DNA of 64,000 bases, taken from assembly GCA_029262455.1 (NCBI GenBank), contig JAJCZJ010000123.1, forward strand, positions 1 to 64,000. The letters run 5' to 3'. How positions within the stretch are numbered: position 1 is the stretch's first letter; each line of letters opens with the position of its first letter. The translations under genes and the position numbers were made by a program. The notes under the pieces were generated by a model. It searched no databases. It was given only the letters and a program-made list of their open reading frames with translations, and was not told the origin of the DNA. Shown piece by piece: positions 34,462-43,900 of the stretch. Source of the stretch: Deltaproteobacteria bacterium. Its GTDB lineage: Bacteria; Desulfobacterota; Binatia; HRBIN30; CADEER01.

Positions 34462-36809
34462 ATCTCACTCCGTAGGAATGCTCCGATAAACTGCAGCACG
34501 GCATCTGGGTCATGGGGAACCGTCTCGGCGATTCGCGCCAGCGCGGGGGTTGACCGTAGTTCCGCGCGCGTGGCGCGGGTCTCCAGTAACATTGCTTCAG
34601 CGTCGTGAATGATTGCAGCCTGGCGCCACCAGGCCGGCTGAAGCACTTCGGCAGCGACTTCTGCGTATGTCGTAGCCCAGACGTGAAAAAAGCATAGCTG
34701 GCCCGGCTCCAAACAACGGTTGAGGGAAAACCGCGCACTCTCTCGGGTAAGGTCCGGCGGCGAGTCCGCGTTCAATTGGATTAGCGTCTCATGCAGCTCC
34801 GAAGGGGACACGATCAGGAGAGCGAGCTGTTCGAGCCACAGTCGCCAATAAGAACTTTCCGAACCGTGCACGGCCGTGTACCAACGCGGCAGTTGTTTAC
34901 GTGAACTCACCGGTTGCGTTTCCAGCAGAAGCGCGGCAAGCAACGCCGTCTCATCGGCCGAGACTCGAGGTAGAGCGGGCACTTCGATTCCGCGTTGGAG
35001 GATCGCGGCAAGGAAGATGCGGCTGCGCGGTCTTTGCAATGCTCGCTGAATGACCGGATTCGATACCTCGGAAAGAATCTTCTCTTGGGCGGCGAGCACA
35101 CCTTCGGAGCGTATCGCCTGCCAGTCCGCCTGCACTTTCTCGCAGCGACTCCACATGGATAGAGCCCAAAGCAACGCCGAGTGGTCGTGGGCCAAAGACA
35201 ACACGAGCGTGTCGATGCAGCGATCGCTCGGCTGCGGCTGTGCGGTGTCGTCGACCGGTACACCGGACAGCGCGTGGGCCGCGTGTCCTACCTGTTGAGG
35301 GTCGCCACTCTGCATCGCCTCGAGCAGCCACGAGGGGAAGCGGCGTGCCCGCACGGAAGTAGGTAGCCGCTCGACTGCCAGACGGAAGGAGTCGACGTCC
35401 TCCGATGCCAAGTCGCGCCACGCCTCGTTTGACAGCAGTGGAAGCAACTCCTCAGGCATGGCACGGACCAGTGCTCCTGGATTCCCAGAGCCCTCGAGAC
35501 GTGACACGAGGGCCTCGATGCCGTCCATCGTGTGTGCGCTTGCCAAATACCATTGCAGCGTTTCCGTATCGTGCTCGAGTGCCCTGGCGAGAAACTTCGG
35601 ATCTTGGTCGTGCCAGTCGAGTAGTCGTTTGGGTCCGAGCATGCGGCAAACATCTGCAAAGCTCGCTCGGTCTCTGCGCAGCCGGGGTTCGATCTGGCGA
35701 AATAGCCCATGGCATGTTGCTCTGGTGGTCTCATCCTCGACCCAATCGAGTAGCGCGGCGAAGTCTTCAGCGGTCGTGCCTGTGAGATCGACCGCGATCT
35801 GACCGTCGGTCGAAGTGGCAGACTCACCTGGTCCGACGCCAAAGTGGCGCCCCAACCAATGCCTCAGGCGCGACGCGCGGGCCGCAGCGGGATCGGCCGT
35901 GCGTTCCTCCAAGCGTCGCAATTTGGCCAGATGGAGCGTCATGGGATGGCCAGGCGTGAGAACATCTTCGAACTCTTCAGGTAGCTTGGCGAGTTCCCCG
36001 AAACGCTCGATCAACTCGAGGATAGGGCAGCCGCCCAATCCGTAGAATATCTTGGCTTGTTGCTGACGATCCGCATCGCTTGCGGCGTCGACCAGCCGGT
36101 TTAGGAGTTGCGCGCGTTCGATAGAAGTGGCGGGGTTTTGCTCGCTGGCTTCGGTTCGAAGGGGCGCGACTGTCATGACGGCCGCGCTCGAGGCATCGCC
36201 GCCGGGCCAATCATCGAACAAACCCTCGGTGCGGCTCGCGGAGCCGAAGACTTGCAGAAGTGGGCGGCGGTCGGCAACGAATCGGCCCATGGTGTACCAG
36301 AAATCGGTGAGCACTTGGCGTGCGTCTTTCGGATCGGTGGGAAGCGACAAGCCGAAACCGCCGAGCGACACGTCCAATGCTTGGAGCAAGAGCGCCTCAG
36401 AAGCGGATTGTCTCTGCCCCTCATCCGCGGCTGGAGTCAGCGGACGACCGATTTCATTCGCGAGTAAGATAGATTCAAATCGGGTATGGAGACGGGCCAG
36501 CAGTGGGACAACGGTGGGGGGCAGCTCGCTGCCGATCTGCAAGGGTTCCCAATCGAGAGCTGCGAACAGAACCGCCCGGATCGGGCGGCCGACATTGTCT
36601 TTCCACGGGTTGTCTCGGCGACCGACGCAGCACCCCGTGTCCCAGGTCAGAGAGAATGCGGCCCCATCGACTTCGGAAAAATAGAAGTGGCGTATGACCG
36701 GGTCGATCTTTGACAGGACTTCGTCAGGGATCCCGGACGCATAGCCCGGATGCCCGCCGGGCTTGTCCCGCCCTGGTCCAAAAGAGTTTATAAGGGGCGG
36801 AGGGCTCAC
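34458..36809 (-). CDS. Large helical protein partner of GTPase-like gene
   Basis: I chose the GTG at 36809 because it overlaps the upstream stop as GTGA; an ATG at 36839 would overlap by 34 bases. The 783-residue product has no signal or membrane segment. The N-terminus (GGHPGYASGIPDEVLSKIDPVIRHFYF, WDTGCCVGRRDNPWKDN) looks like a compact conserved module. The rest is alpha-helical and Leu/Trp-rich, with a long all-helix middle (about 270-700). It vaguely recalls the GAP1-type proteins that accompany double-GTPase conflict systems, but I cannot confirm this from sequence alone. Coupling to the GTPase-like gene on one side and the membrane protein on the other suggests an effector or adaptor of that complex. 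Confidence 0.7.
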   Translation of the reverse strand: MSPPPLINSFGPGRDKPGGHPGYASGIPDEVLSKIDPVIRHFYFSEVDGAAFSLTWDTGCCVGRRDNPWKDNVGRPIRAVLFAALDWEPLQIGSELPPTVVPLLARLHTRFESILLANEIGRPLTPAADEGQRQSASEALLLQALDVSLGGFGLSLPTDPKDARQVLTDFWYTMGRFVADRRPLLQVFGSASRTEGLFDDWPGGDASSAAVMTVAPLRTEASEQNPATSIERAQLLNRLVDAASDADRQQQAKIFYGLGGCPILELIERFGELAKLPEEFEDVLTPGHPMTLHLAKLRRLEERTADPAAARASRLRHWLGRHFGVGPGESATSTDGQIAVDLTGTTAEDFAALLDWVEDETTRATCHGLFRQIEPRLRRDRASFADVCRMLGPKRLLDWHDQDPKFLARALEHDTETLQWYLASAHTMDGIEALVSRLEGSGNPGALVRAMPEELLPLLSNEAWRDLASEDVDSFRLAVERLPTSVRARRFPSWLLEAMQSGDPQQVGHAAHALSGVPVDDTAQPQPSDRCIDTLVLSLAHDHSALLWALSMWSRCEKVQADWQAIRSEGVLAAQEKILSEVSNPVIQRALQRPRSRIFLAAILQRGIEVPALPRVSADETALLAALLLETQPVSSRKQLPRWYTAVHGSESSYWRLWLEQLALLIVSPSELHETLIQLNADSPPDLTRESARFSLNRCLEPGQLCFFHVWATTYAEVAAEVLQPAWWRQAAIIHDAEAMLLETRATRAELRSTPALARIAETVPHDPDAVLQFIGAFLRSEI

Positions 36810-37921
36810 CAGACCCAGTCGCGCACTGCGCGTTTCCATAGCTCGAGGATGATCAGATCGGCGTTGCGAAGTTCTTGACGAAAAAAGGCAGTTTTCCCTT
36901 CGACCCGCCCGTCTTCCCGCAATGGTGGCAATTCCCTCACTCCGCTCACTACGTTAAAGGGAATCACTTCGAACGGGATTTGGTTCTGCAGATCGAGCAG
37001 GTCGCTGGCGGAATCGTTCCCCTCCGACGCGCACACATGGATGAACTCGTGGGCGAGCCGCCGCAGTTGTTCGAGCTGCAACAAGGTGCGAAAGCTGCCA
37101 AGTAGATGCGAATTTTGGCGTCGGATTTTCTCTAGACCCTCGCTGATCCCGGCGATCTGCAGAGCAACGCGCGCTGTTGGACTGTGATCGTTCGCTTTGA
37201 GCTTTGGGACTGCGAGGCGAAGAGTCTCACCGCCGAACTGGCTCAAAGCAAGAATGATGCGGCCACCTTCTTCCCTGAGACGGTTGGCTTGCACTAATTC
37301 TTCTCTCCAAGCACGAAGGTCGCGGGCGAGGTCTGCGTCATGGTTCTCTGCTGTATGCGAAGGGTCTTCTGAGCCACCCTGAGATGAAAAAAGCAACGGG
37401 AGAACATCGACGCGGATCTTCTCGGGGAGCAAGTGCCAGAACGGTACGATCAAGACGGCGGTCTCAATTTTGCGCAGGTGCTCACGCCCTCTATTGATGT
37501 CGGCTCGCTTCTGCTCGACTTGTTCGGGGTCGCGCGCCTCGCCAAAGGTAAACCACTCCCCAGGAAAGTCCCACAGGCGAAGAGGTGTACCAATCGTCCT
37601 GCGCTCTCCCTTGGTGCGACTGTCTTCCTCGAAGTACCTGAGACTAAAGCTCGCGATCTCTGAGGAGGGGTGGCGTTCTTGCTGATACCAGGCGCCTTGG
37701 CGCCGAATCACCTCGACTGTGGTCGGATCGACGGAGTCCGTTGGCAGGGCTGCACGGGACGCCGCCTCAGTGACGCTGCGGTTCGCCATCCCGTACAGTG
37801 TCCAGAGGTAACGCGGCGGAACATGGCCGTTCCATGCGAGAAACGTGTTGAACTGAGTCTTGCCCGAGCCCCGCGGGCCAATCAACGCAACTTCGATGGG
37901 TTCGGTTGGTTTGGTGCCCAT
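36806..37921 (-). CDS. P-loop GTPase-like protein
   Basis: The ATG at 37921 was chosen because it directly precedes the P-loop strand and follows AAGGGAACG, two bases after the upstream stop. The 371-residue protein has Walker A GPRGSGKT (15-22) and a Walker B/G3-like LWDFPGEWF (Asp118-Phe-Pro-Gly121), matching the DxPG pattern of GTPases. The expected NKxD specificity motif is not obvious; the equivalent strand reads LALSQFG. It may therefore bind another nucleotide or be a switch that has lost strict GTP selectivity. A helical C-terminal half follows. It has no membrane segment and probably works at the membrane through its coupled neighbours. Confidence 0.78.
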   Translation of the reverse strand: MGTKPTEPIEVALIGPRGSGKTQFNTFLAWNGHVPPRYLWTLYGMANRSVTEAASRAALPTDSVDPTTVEVIRRQGAWYQQERHPSSEIASFSLRYFEEDSRTKGERRTIGTPLRLWDFPGEWFTFGEARDPEQVEQKRADINRGREHLRKIETAVLIVPFWHLLPEKIRVDVLPLLFSSQGGSEDPSHTAENHDADLARDLRAWREELVQANRLREEGGRIILALSQFGGETLRLAVPKLKANDHSPTARVALQIAGISEGLEKIRRQNSHLLGSFRTLLQLEQLRRLAHEFIHVCASEGNDSASDLLDLQNQIPFEVIPFNVVSGVRELPPLREDGRVEGKTAFFRQELRNADLIILELWKRAVRDWVW

Positions 37922-37923
37922 GG

Positions 37924-39588
37924 TTAGCGTTCCCTTTCGTAGGCTTGGTCTTTTTCTCGTTGGGTACGCTCTAGACTGAAGGTTACGGGGTAAGGAGCTC
38001 CGGTTACGGTGCGCATATCGATTCGAATTGCACCGTCCGGTTGGGCTTGTCGCAAGAGGTTCGGCCATTGCGCCGGCTCGAAAGTCCAAGCTTCGTTCCT
38101 TTTGAGGCTATCCCAGAAAGCCTGGCGGTCGTCTCGCTCTGAGAACTCGATGGTGTAGCGCTGCCGACCGAGATCTCGTTCTCGAAGCAAACATCCAATT
38201 CGAACGACAGTCATTCCGCCTTCCGATTCTTTCGTCGCGATGATTGGGCAAGATCGAACGCCCGCAGTGTCCTGGCAGGGGGCGTTGTGCAAAGTCCGCG
38301 AATCCTTGTAGGTGTCGATTCGGTCCAGTCGGAGATCCCGGGTCAAAGCTTCGGACAGATCGCGGAAGACGCTAGTGCGGAGCGGAGGCGTACCGCCCCC
38401 TCGTTCCGCGCGCTGCCTGAGCCACTGATTGACTGCGCCGAACATCGGGTTTCTTTGTGACCCGCGCATCGCCTTCGATGAGAGATTTGCGAAAAGCCGT
38501 AGTTGCTCGAGAGTCGAAACGTGTTTCTCGATCTCGGCGAGGGCGTTCTCAGCTCGCGTCTTGGCCAGCGCGGGCGTGGACCCGCGGCAGCGGAAATTCC
38601 CTTCGAGCAGAGGAAGTTGAGCCGCCAATGCTTTGACCTCTCTGTGATAGCCGTCTAGCAGGCGCGGGCCGCTTTCTAGGTGGCGGACTTGTGGTCCTGC
38701 ACTAGGGTTTCTTTGAACCACGAGGCCGATTCGATCCAGTGCGGCTTTACATTCTGCGCGATCACCCGAATGCCCGCAGCGATCTTTCATCTGAGTCAGC
38801 GCTTGCGCTGTGGACCGTACCGGTCGCAGGACGTTGACCTCCGTAGCGAAGCGGGCCAGCGCGCCGAATAGGATGGGCAGTATCGACACGATCAGGAACT
38901 TTGTGGCGCGCCCCTCGGTTCCTCCGCCAGAAATCCACGGGCCGACGAGACCCACCGATCTTGCGGCCAGAGGGTATGATGCTGCTAGCGCGAAGATCGC
39001 AATTGGCGTGAAGTATACGCTCACGCCGACGAGCTTCGGAAGCAGGATTGCGATGAGGGCCACCGCGGCTACAAACCAATGCAGCTTGGGGAGCAGGCGG
39101 GCGCGATTGATCATCCGGCCCCGGGACAATAGCGAGGAGAGTGCGAGAGGGCCGAGCAGTGCAATGAGTAATAGTAGGGTGGGAGTGTTGCGCGCGAAGC
39201 TGTCCGCGACGATCCCCCGTTCATCTTCAGCGACCCAGCCGAACGTGATCCAAGAGGTTGCGGTGGCGACCACGACGGCGACTAGAAACGGCAGGAGTCG
39301 CGGGTGACTGATGAATTTTAGTGGGGCGATGATCGCCGGAAGGAGCCCGGGCGGAGGGATGGCTACATCAATCGGAGCGAACGTCCGCGGGCGGAATTCT
39401 TGGGTGGTGGCGGCCTGCGCCGAGTTCTCTGCCTGGACTACGTCGGCAGGTGCTGACTCGGTTGCGACACGGTCCGGACGCGGGGCGTCTGGCTCCCGCG
39501 CATCATCTTGTTTGTCGGCTGCGTTGGGCGGTGTGGCTTGGTCCTCAGCGTGAATGCGCCGCTTCGGATCGTTTCGAGAATCGGCCAT
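37924..39588 (-). CDS. Polytopic membrane protein with large C-terminal domain
   Basis: The 554-residue protein starts at an ATG behind GAGAGAAC. It has a charged, Pro/Ala-rich disordered head (1-85), five or six membrane helices between about 92 and 262 (LLPFLVAVVVATATSWITFG, PTLLLLIALLGPLALSSLL, FVAAVALIAILLP, FTPIAIFALAASYPL, FLIVSILPILFGALA), and a C-terminal domain of about 290 residues. That domain has six or so Cys (MKDRCGHSGDRAEC, NFRCRGS, NAPCQDTAGVRSCPI), which suggests it is extracytoplasmic with disulfides. No family recognised. The tight spacing to the GTPase-like gene suggests it is the membrane partner of that protein. Confidence 0.72.
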   Translation of the reverse strand: MADSRNDPKRRIHAEDQATPPNAADKQDDAREPDAPRPDRVATESAPADVVQAENSAQAATTQEFRPRTFAPIDVAIPPPGLLPAIIAPLKFISHPRLLPFLVAVVVATATSWITFGWVAEDERGIVADSFARNTPTLLLLIALLGPLALSSLLSRGRMINRARLLPKLHWFVAAVALIAILLPKLVGVSVYFTPIAIFALAASYPLAARSVGLVGPWISGGGTEGRATKFLIVSILPILFGALARFATEVNVLRPVRSTAQALTQMKDRCGHSGDRAECKAALDRIGLVVQRNPSAGPQVRHLESGPRLLDGYHREVKALAAQLPLLEGNFRCRGSTPALAKTRAENALAEIEKHVSTLEQLRLFANLSSKAMRGSQRNPMFGAVNQWLRQRAERGGGTPPLRTSVFRDLSEALTRDLRLDRIDTYKDSRTLHNAPCQDTAGVRSCPIIATKESEGGMTVVRIGCLLRERDLGRQRYTIEFSERDDRQAFWDSLKRNEAWTFEPAQWPNLLRQAQPDGAIRIDMRTVTGAPYPVTFSLERTQREKDQAYERER

Positions 39589-39609
39589 GTCTTGTTCTCT
39601 CAGTCTTGT

Positions 39610-40527
39610 TCACTCGTAGGAGAAGCGCATCCGATACTCGGTGTTCGTTTCGAAGTTGATTAGACTGCAGAAAAGTTTTCCTGCTGTTCCCAATATACGA
39701 ATGGATACGAGTTGAGGACCGCGGGGAACACCGAGTCTTGCCGTGCCGCCGCGTGGGATAGCAACGCCCGCGCCCCGTTCGATTTGGGCTTGCCGCAAGC
39801 GAACCGAATACTCGCTGTCGTTGAAAAAAACGATCGTTGGCGCGTCAATTCCCGTCCGTGGCACGGGGGCGGCGGGAGGGAGATCGCCGTCCTTTCCGGC
39901 GCATTCGAGAGCGATCTCGCGCTCAGCGGCCTGGCTCGGATCCTCGGCGGGCTGCGTCACAGTTGCCGTTGCGGTGGCGGACGGTGTCGTCGTTGGCGTG
40001 GCGGGCTCGATCAGGACCGAAGGTGTGGTTGGTGTTGCGTACTCGGGTTGCTCTGCGGCGGCCGCTGTTGGGAACGCCGTCGGAGTGGCCCGCCGCTCGC
40101 GGGTTGTGGGCCAAGACTCTGGTGTTGGTTCGATCTCGGGCTGTGAATAGGGGCGCCGGGCGATGCCCTCCGCGACATACGACGGGAGCGTATATCGGGG
40201 GTTCAGGCGCAGGATCTGATTGTGCCGAAATCGAACCGAGTGATACTTTCCCGCTTCGAAATCAACGACGACGCACCTCTCGTCCTTGAAGAGACCGAGA
40301 TTGCGTTCTTTGATTCGGGGAGGGGCGCACCGGATGAATTCAGCATAGGCGCGATCGGCTCGCGCGCAGTCACGTTGAATCGTTGCGGACTCGACCTCGC
40401 TCTCCCACCGTCCGAGGTCGCCGTTTCTGCATCTCGGACTCCTGTTCAACGACGAGCAGCCTGACAGTGAGACAATAAGTGTTATCACAGCTGATACACT
40501 CGAGATTTTCTTGAGACCCAGATGCAT
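39610..40527 (-). CDS. Lipoprotein with Thr/Pro-rich linker, first gene of GTPase operon
   Basis: The ATG at 40527 follows AGGGAAG and begins a lipoprotein signal (VSLSGC, Cys24), giving 305 residues; the frame is open upstream without features. Residues about 30-110 are a small Cys-containing domain. A long Thr/Pro/Ala-rich linker (about 125-205) follows, then a C-terminal beta domain (TIVFFNDSEYSVRLRQAQIERG, GGTARLGVPRGPQLVSIRIL). The layout suggests an outer-membrane lipoprotein that reaches across the periplasm through the linker. It precedes the membrane protein by 21 bases and would be the envelope subunit of this system. No family recognised. Confidence 0.72.
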   Translation of the reverse strand: MHLGLKKISSVSAVITLIVSLSGCSSLNRSPRCRNGDLGRWESEVESATIQRDCARADRAYAEFIRCAPPRIKERNLGLFKDERCVVVDFEAGKYHSVRFRHNQILRLNPRYTLPSYVAEGIARRPYSQPEIEPTPESWPTTRERRATPTAFPTAAAAEQPEYATPTTPSVLIEPATPTTTPSATATATVTQPAEDPSQAAEREIALECAGKDGDLPPAAPVPRTGIDAPTIVFFNDSEYSVRLRQAQIERGAGVAIPRGGTARLGVPRGPQLVSIRILGTAGKLFCSLINFETNTEYRMRFSYE

Positions 40528-40844
40528 GCGATACTTCCCTCTGGTGTGGGGTGCGATGTGATCCAGGTGTGTGGACAAAGCTGTTTCGTCGCGACATTGC
40601 AACCGCAAGGATCCGTCAGCAGATTGCCCCGATGCGCGCCGACTTATCGATAGGCGCGCCGTCGCATGCCATCGCGGTCTCTGTCAGATCCGGATCCTTC
40701 GCGATCGCGCCTTGTCGCTGGATTGTGCGAGGGCGAAGTTGCGCACACCCGGTGCCGAGGGGTGCGACGGCCGGTTCGTGGCCGATGATAGCCTTGGGTC
40801 GGCGCCGCCCGACTGGAAGTGAGTCTGGCGGCGCCGATCGAACT
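40528..40844. other. Gene-free stretch between two minus-strand lipoprotein genes
   Basis: No coding frame with family features is seen. The part near 40528-40600 should hold the promoter of the GTPase operon, and the part near 40845 the end of the next transcript. No clear terminator hairpin was found. Confidence 0.3.
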
Positions 40845-41510
40845 TTATTGTCGAAATCCAGTGGCGAAACTGGTTGCCTCGCATGTGATCGGAAAGCCCT
40901 CAACGGTCCCAGCGGCGAAACCTTCCCCGCTGGCGCTTAGTTGGCCGTTGTCGACGGTTCCCTCGATGAATACTTCGTTTCGGCTCAGCGCGAGTGACCC
41001 TTGCGCGAGTAGGAAGGGGCCGGTGAATCGAGCTCGGCTGCCGACGACCACGCCACGCCGTTCGAAGCTGAAGCCCTCACCGGTTACCGTGAAGCTGACC
41101 GCGCATCCATTCTGGTTGATGTTAATCACCGCGCTGGATGTAGCATTGATGGGAATGGAGAATGGCCCATCCTGGTCTTCTCCGACGCACTCTCCGTCAA
41201 CGACTTCGGTTAAGCTCCATGCTCCGGAGATGTCTTCGCAACTGGCGGGGTAGAGGCCGTCGTCGAGCGAAACGAATTGCGCAGTGCTCGCGAAGCCGGC
41301 GCATCGTTGCACGGCCCCGGTGCAAGCCGCGGCGCACTCCTGGCACAGTAGTCCTGCGTCACACGCTGTGTCGGAGCTACACTCTTGCCCGACCCCCGCG
41401 ATCGTCGTTGCACCTTCGTTCCCGCCGCCTCCACCGCCGCAGGCGGCCAATGTAACGGCCAGCGCGAAGCACACGGCTGCAATTCTAAGTGGGTTGAAGT
41501 TCGGTTGCAT
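40845..41510 (-). CDS. Cys-rich lipoprotein
   Basis: The ATG at 41510 follows AGGAGAAAGA. The 221-residue product has a lipoprotein signal (TLAAC) before a Gly6 run. Residues about 40-75 are a Cys-rich knob, GQECSSDTACDAGLLCQECAAAC, typical of disulfide-bonded surface proteins of this group. The remainder is a lipocalin-like or avidin-like beta domain (ISGAWSLTEVVDGEC, CAVSFTVTGEGFSFERRG, VFIEGTVDNGQLSASGEG) of the kind that measures a ligand in a small barrel. Function unknown. It appears monocistronic. Confidence 0.72.
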   Translation of the reverse strand: MQPNFNPLRIAAVCFALAVTLAACGGGGGGNEGATTIAGVGQECSSDTACDAGLLCQECAAACTGAVQRCAGFASTAQFVSLDDGLYPASCEDISGAWSLTEVVDGECVGEDQDGPFSIPINATSSAVININQNGCAVSFTVTGEGFSFERRGVVVGSRARFTGPFLLAQGSLALSRNEVFIEGTVDNGQLSASGEGFAAGTVEGFPITCEATSFATGFRQ

Positions 41511-41887
41511 TCTTTCTCCTCTCAATCGTTTGGGGTTATCGAACCCTAGAGGTCTGGCCGAAGAGTGCCTTCGTAGCGAAAATGTCCATGCAGCGGCGAA
41601 GCCTCTAGCTTGAGTTGCTGTTGTCGTGTCAGGTTGCTCGCGCGATATTCCAGAATGGAATGGCGAGAGTACACTCAAAGTGCCCCGAGCTGTCCGCGTC
41701 GGTAGATCATCAAACGCCCGCCCCCCATGGTGTTTGTTTGCGCTTCGAAATGAGTGGTTCGAGCATCTATGCCAAGTCGAATCGACGTGTCAAGCAGATC
41801 GCTGGATTGAGTCGTAAGTGTTTCTACGAGCAAGCCGCAAGCCTTAGTCTGGTATTTTCCCGTGGTCCGAGAGTCGGGAAAGGGCGC
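41511..41887. other. Gene-free stretch
   Basis: No supported gene, RNA or strong hairpin. Short frames here lack features. The bases next to 41510 should contain the promoter of the Cys-rich lipoprotein gene. Confidence 0.3.
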
Positions 41888-43900
41888 TCAACGTTCCAGT
41901 AGCAGGGGGCCGAGCCAGTTGCCGATCCAGATTTTCCCCTCGTCGGAAAAGTGGCGACCGTCTGGCCGAAAGCGCTGGATGCCGTGGAGTGATGCGGCGA
42001 ATTCGTCGTTGGGGCAGATCGCCGCGGACAGATCGATGATCTTCATCTTGCCGCTGCCGTATTTCTCTTGCACCTGCGGCAAGATGTACCGGTTCATCCG
42101 CTGGCGTCGCTGGCGGAATTCTTTGGCCATAGCACGCGGCCAATGGACACAAGGGGAGTTGAGCCACACGACAGTCTCGGCAGCTTCGAAGAATACTTCG
42201 AGAGCGGCGCGGTACTCTTCGATCAGCCATCGGTCGAAATCTGGATCTCCAATCGAGCGCGGTGATTGCCACGCGGAGATCTTGCGATCTTTGAGGTCCC
42301 AAGATGTGTTGCCGACCACGATTACGTCCGGATCGAGTCTTTTGAACAGGTTTCGAAATCGGTCGGGCCACTGATCACAAACGCGGCGAGAGCGCTCGTC
42401 CTTTACCCAAGCGCCGCGCGCGATCCCGCACCCTTTGGCGGCGACGTTTACGACGTCGACCGTCCCATCAAGTCTGGCCCATGCGGCCAGGCCTTCGCCG
42501 ATGTCTCTCGCAACTGAATCGCCGGCCACCAGGATGCTGAGCGGTCGGGTGCGTGCTGGCGCGGTGTCCGAACTTGTCGGCGACAGTGGCAGCGTCGCCT
42601 TTGACGTCCGTGGTTCGCTCGCTGGATCCGATTCTTTCACGAGGCCTTGGACTAGGACTCGGGTCGACTCTGGGGCGGTTCCGACCAAGACGATGGCAAC
42701 CGCGGCAATTGCAACGGGTGCCGCGATCCACCCGTTGCGACCGACCAAGTGTTGTCGAGATCGTATCGGCATTTCGATCCAACGGTAGGAAGCGGCCGAT
42801 AGGATCAGGCTGAGGCCAATGCCGAGCAGGCCGACCGCCACGGTGCCCAGTCCGGTGCGTTCGGTATTCAGCCAGAGCAGCACGGGCCAGTGGTATACGT
42901 AGAGTCCGTAAGAGACGCGGCCGAGCCAACGCAAAGGCGCAATTGACAGAAGGGCGGGGATCGGGCCCCTTGGCTGCAGGGCGGCAGTGATCAATGCCAG
43001 GGACGACAGCGTGTAGAGCGCCAGACCCCACTCGTAGAGGGCGATGCTTTCGACTTCGGCGGTTGTCCAGGCATACAGAGCCATTCCGAACCCGAGCAGC
43101 CCGACAGTCTGAACGAGACCCGCCCGGTGGATGAGTCCGGTTTGGCGCGATCCGACGATGATTGCGAGGAGGCCTCCGGCAAGGAGCTCTCCGCAGCGGG
43201 TGTCGGTACCGTAATAGACCCGAGCCGTCGCGACATCAGCCGCACCGAGTGCTGCCATCCATGCCCACGACGTGACGACGGCGAGCGAGAGCACGATGGC
43301 GAACACGCGACGCGAACCCTTCGCCAGAGACAGGGTGAGCGCCGTGAGCAAAGGATAGACGAGGTAGTACTGTTCTTCGATGGAGAGGCTCCAGTAGTGC
43401 TGGAGCGGCGATGGCGAACCCAGTAGGCGATCGTAAGATGCGCCGGTGCCGATCAACCACCAGTTGGAGACGTAGAAGAGAGCTGACATCCCGTCCCCGG
43501 TGACGCGGTCGCGCTGTGTCGTGTCACCCAAGATCATTGTGCTGACAGCGATCAATGCCAGTCCGATCAATGCGGCGGGAAAGAGCCGACGGGCGCGCCG
43601 CTTCCAAAAGTGCCCGAAGCTGATTCGACCGGTGCGACTCCACTCTCCGAGCAGCAGGCCGGTGATGAGAAATCCCGATAGGGTAAAAAAGGTCGATACG
43701 CCCAGAAAGCCGCCTGGGAGTATCCAGGGCCAGGCGTGAAACACCAACACGGCAGCGACAGATACACCGCGCAGTCCTTCGAGTCCGGGGTAGAATGGGA
43801 GCTTCGTTCTGGGCATCGAGTTGAGATCTGAGTGCTGCGATTCCGGTTGAAGCGCCTCGGTCTGCTTGGCGATCGTTCGAACTGTGAGTTGCGACTTCAC
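41888..43900 (-). CDS. Acyltransferase-3 (OafA-like) with C-terminal SGNH domain
   Basis: I chose the GTG at 43900 because it overlaps the upstream stop as GTGA (670 residues); an ATG at 43816 would give 642. The N-terminal two thirds is a ten-helix acyltransferase-3 domain with FYPGLEGLRGVSVAAVLVFHAW, FFTLSGFLITGLLL, RRARRLFPA and SIEEQYYLVYPLL. The C-terminal third (about 450-670) is an SGNH-like domain with AGDSVAR, GNTSWD and a terminal DGRHFSDEG (Asp-x-x-His). OafA-type fusions O-acylate lipopolysaccharide or other surface polysaccharide from the inner membrane. The coupled upstream gene encodes a second SGNH hydrolase. Confidence 0.9.
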   Translation of the reverse strand: MKSQLTVRTIAKQTEALQPESQHSDLNSMPRTKLPFYPGLEGLRGVSVAAVLVFHAWPWILPGGFLGVSTFFTLSGFLITGLLLGEWSRTGRISFGHFWKRRARRLFPAALIGLALIAVSTMILGDTTQRDRVTGDGMSALFYVSNWWLIGTGASYDRLLGSPSPLQHYWSLSIEEQYYLVYPLLTALTLSLAKGSRRVFAIVLSLAVVTSWAWMAALGAADVATARVYYGTDTRCGELLAGGLLAIIVGSRQTGLIHRAGLVQTVGLLGFGMALYAWTTAEVESIALYEWGLALYTLSSLALITAALQPRGPIPALLSIAPLRWLGRVSYGLYVYHWPVLLWLNTERTGLGTVAVGLLGIGLSLILSAASYRWIEMPIRSRQHLVGRNGWIAAPVAIAAVAIVLVGTAPESTRVLVQGLVKESDPASEPRTSKATLPLSPTSSDTAPARTRPLSILVAGDSVARDIGEGLAAWARLDGTVDVVNVAAKGCGIARGAWVKDERSRRVCDQWPDRFRNLFKRLDPDVIVVGNTSWDLKDRKISAWQSPRSIGDPDFDRWLIEEYRAALEVFFEAAETVVWLNSPCVHWPRAMAKEFRQRRQRMNRYILPQVQEKYGSGKMKIIDLSAAICPNDEFAASLHGIQRFRPDGRHFSDEGKIWIGNWLGPLLLER

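Noticed and set aside
34458-36809. Firm assignment of the large helical protein as a GAP1-family conflict protein
   Set aside because: Resemblance is only in general layout and gene context; without a profile search it remains a guess.
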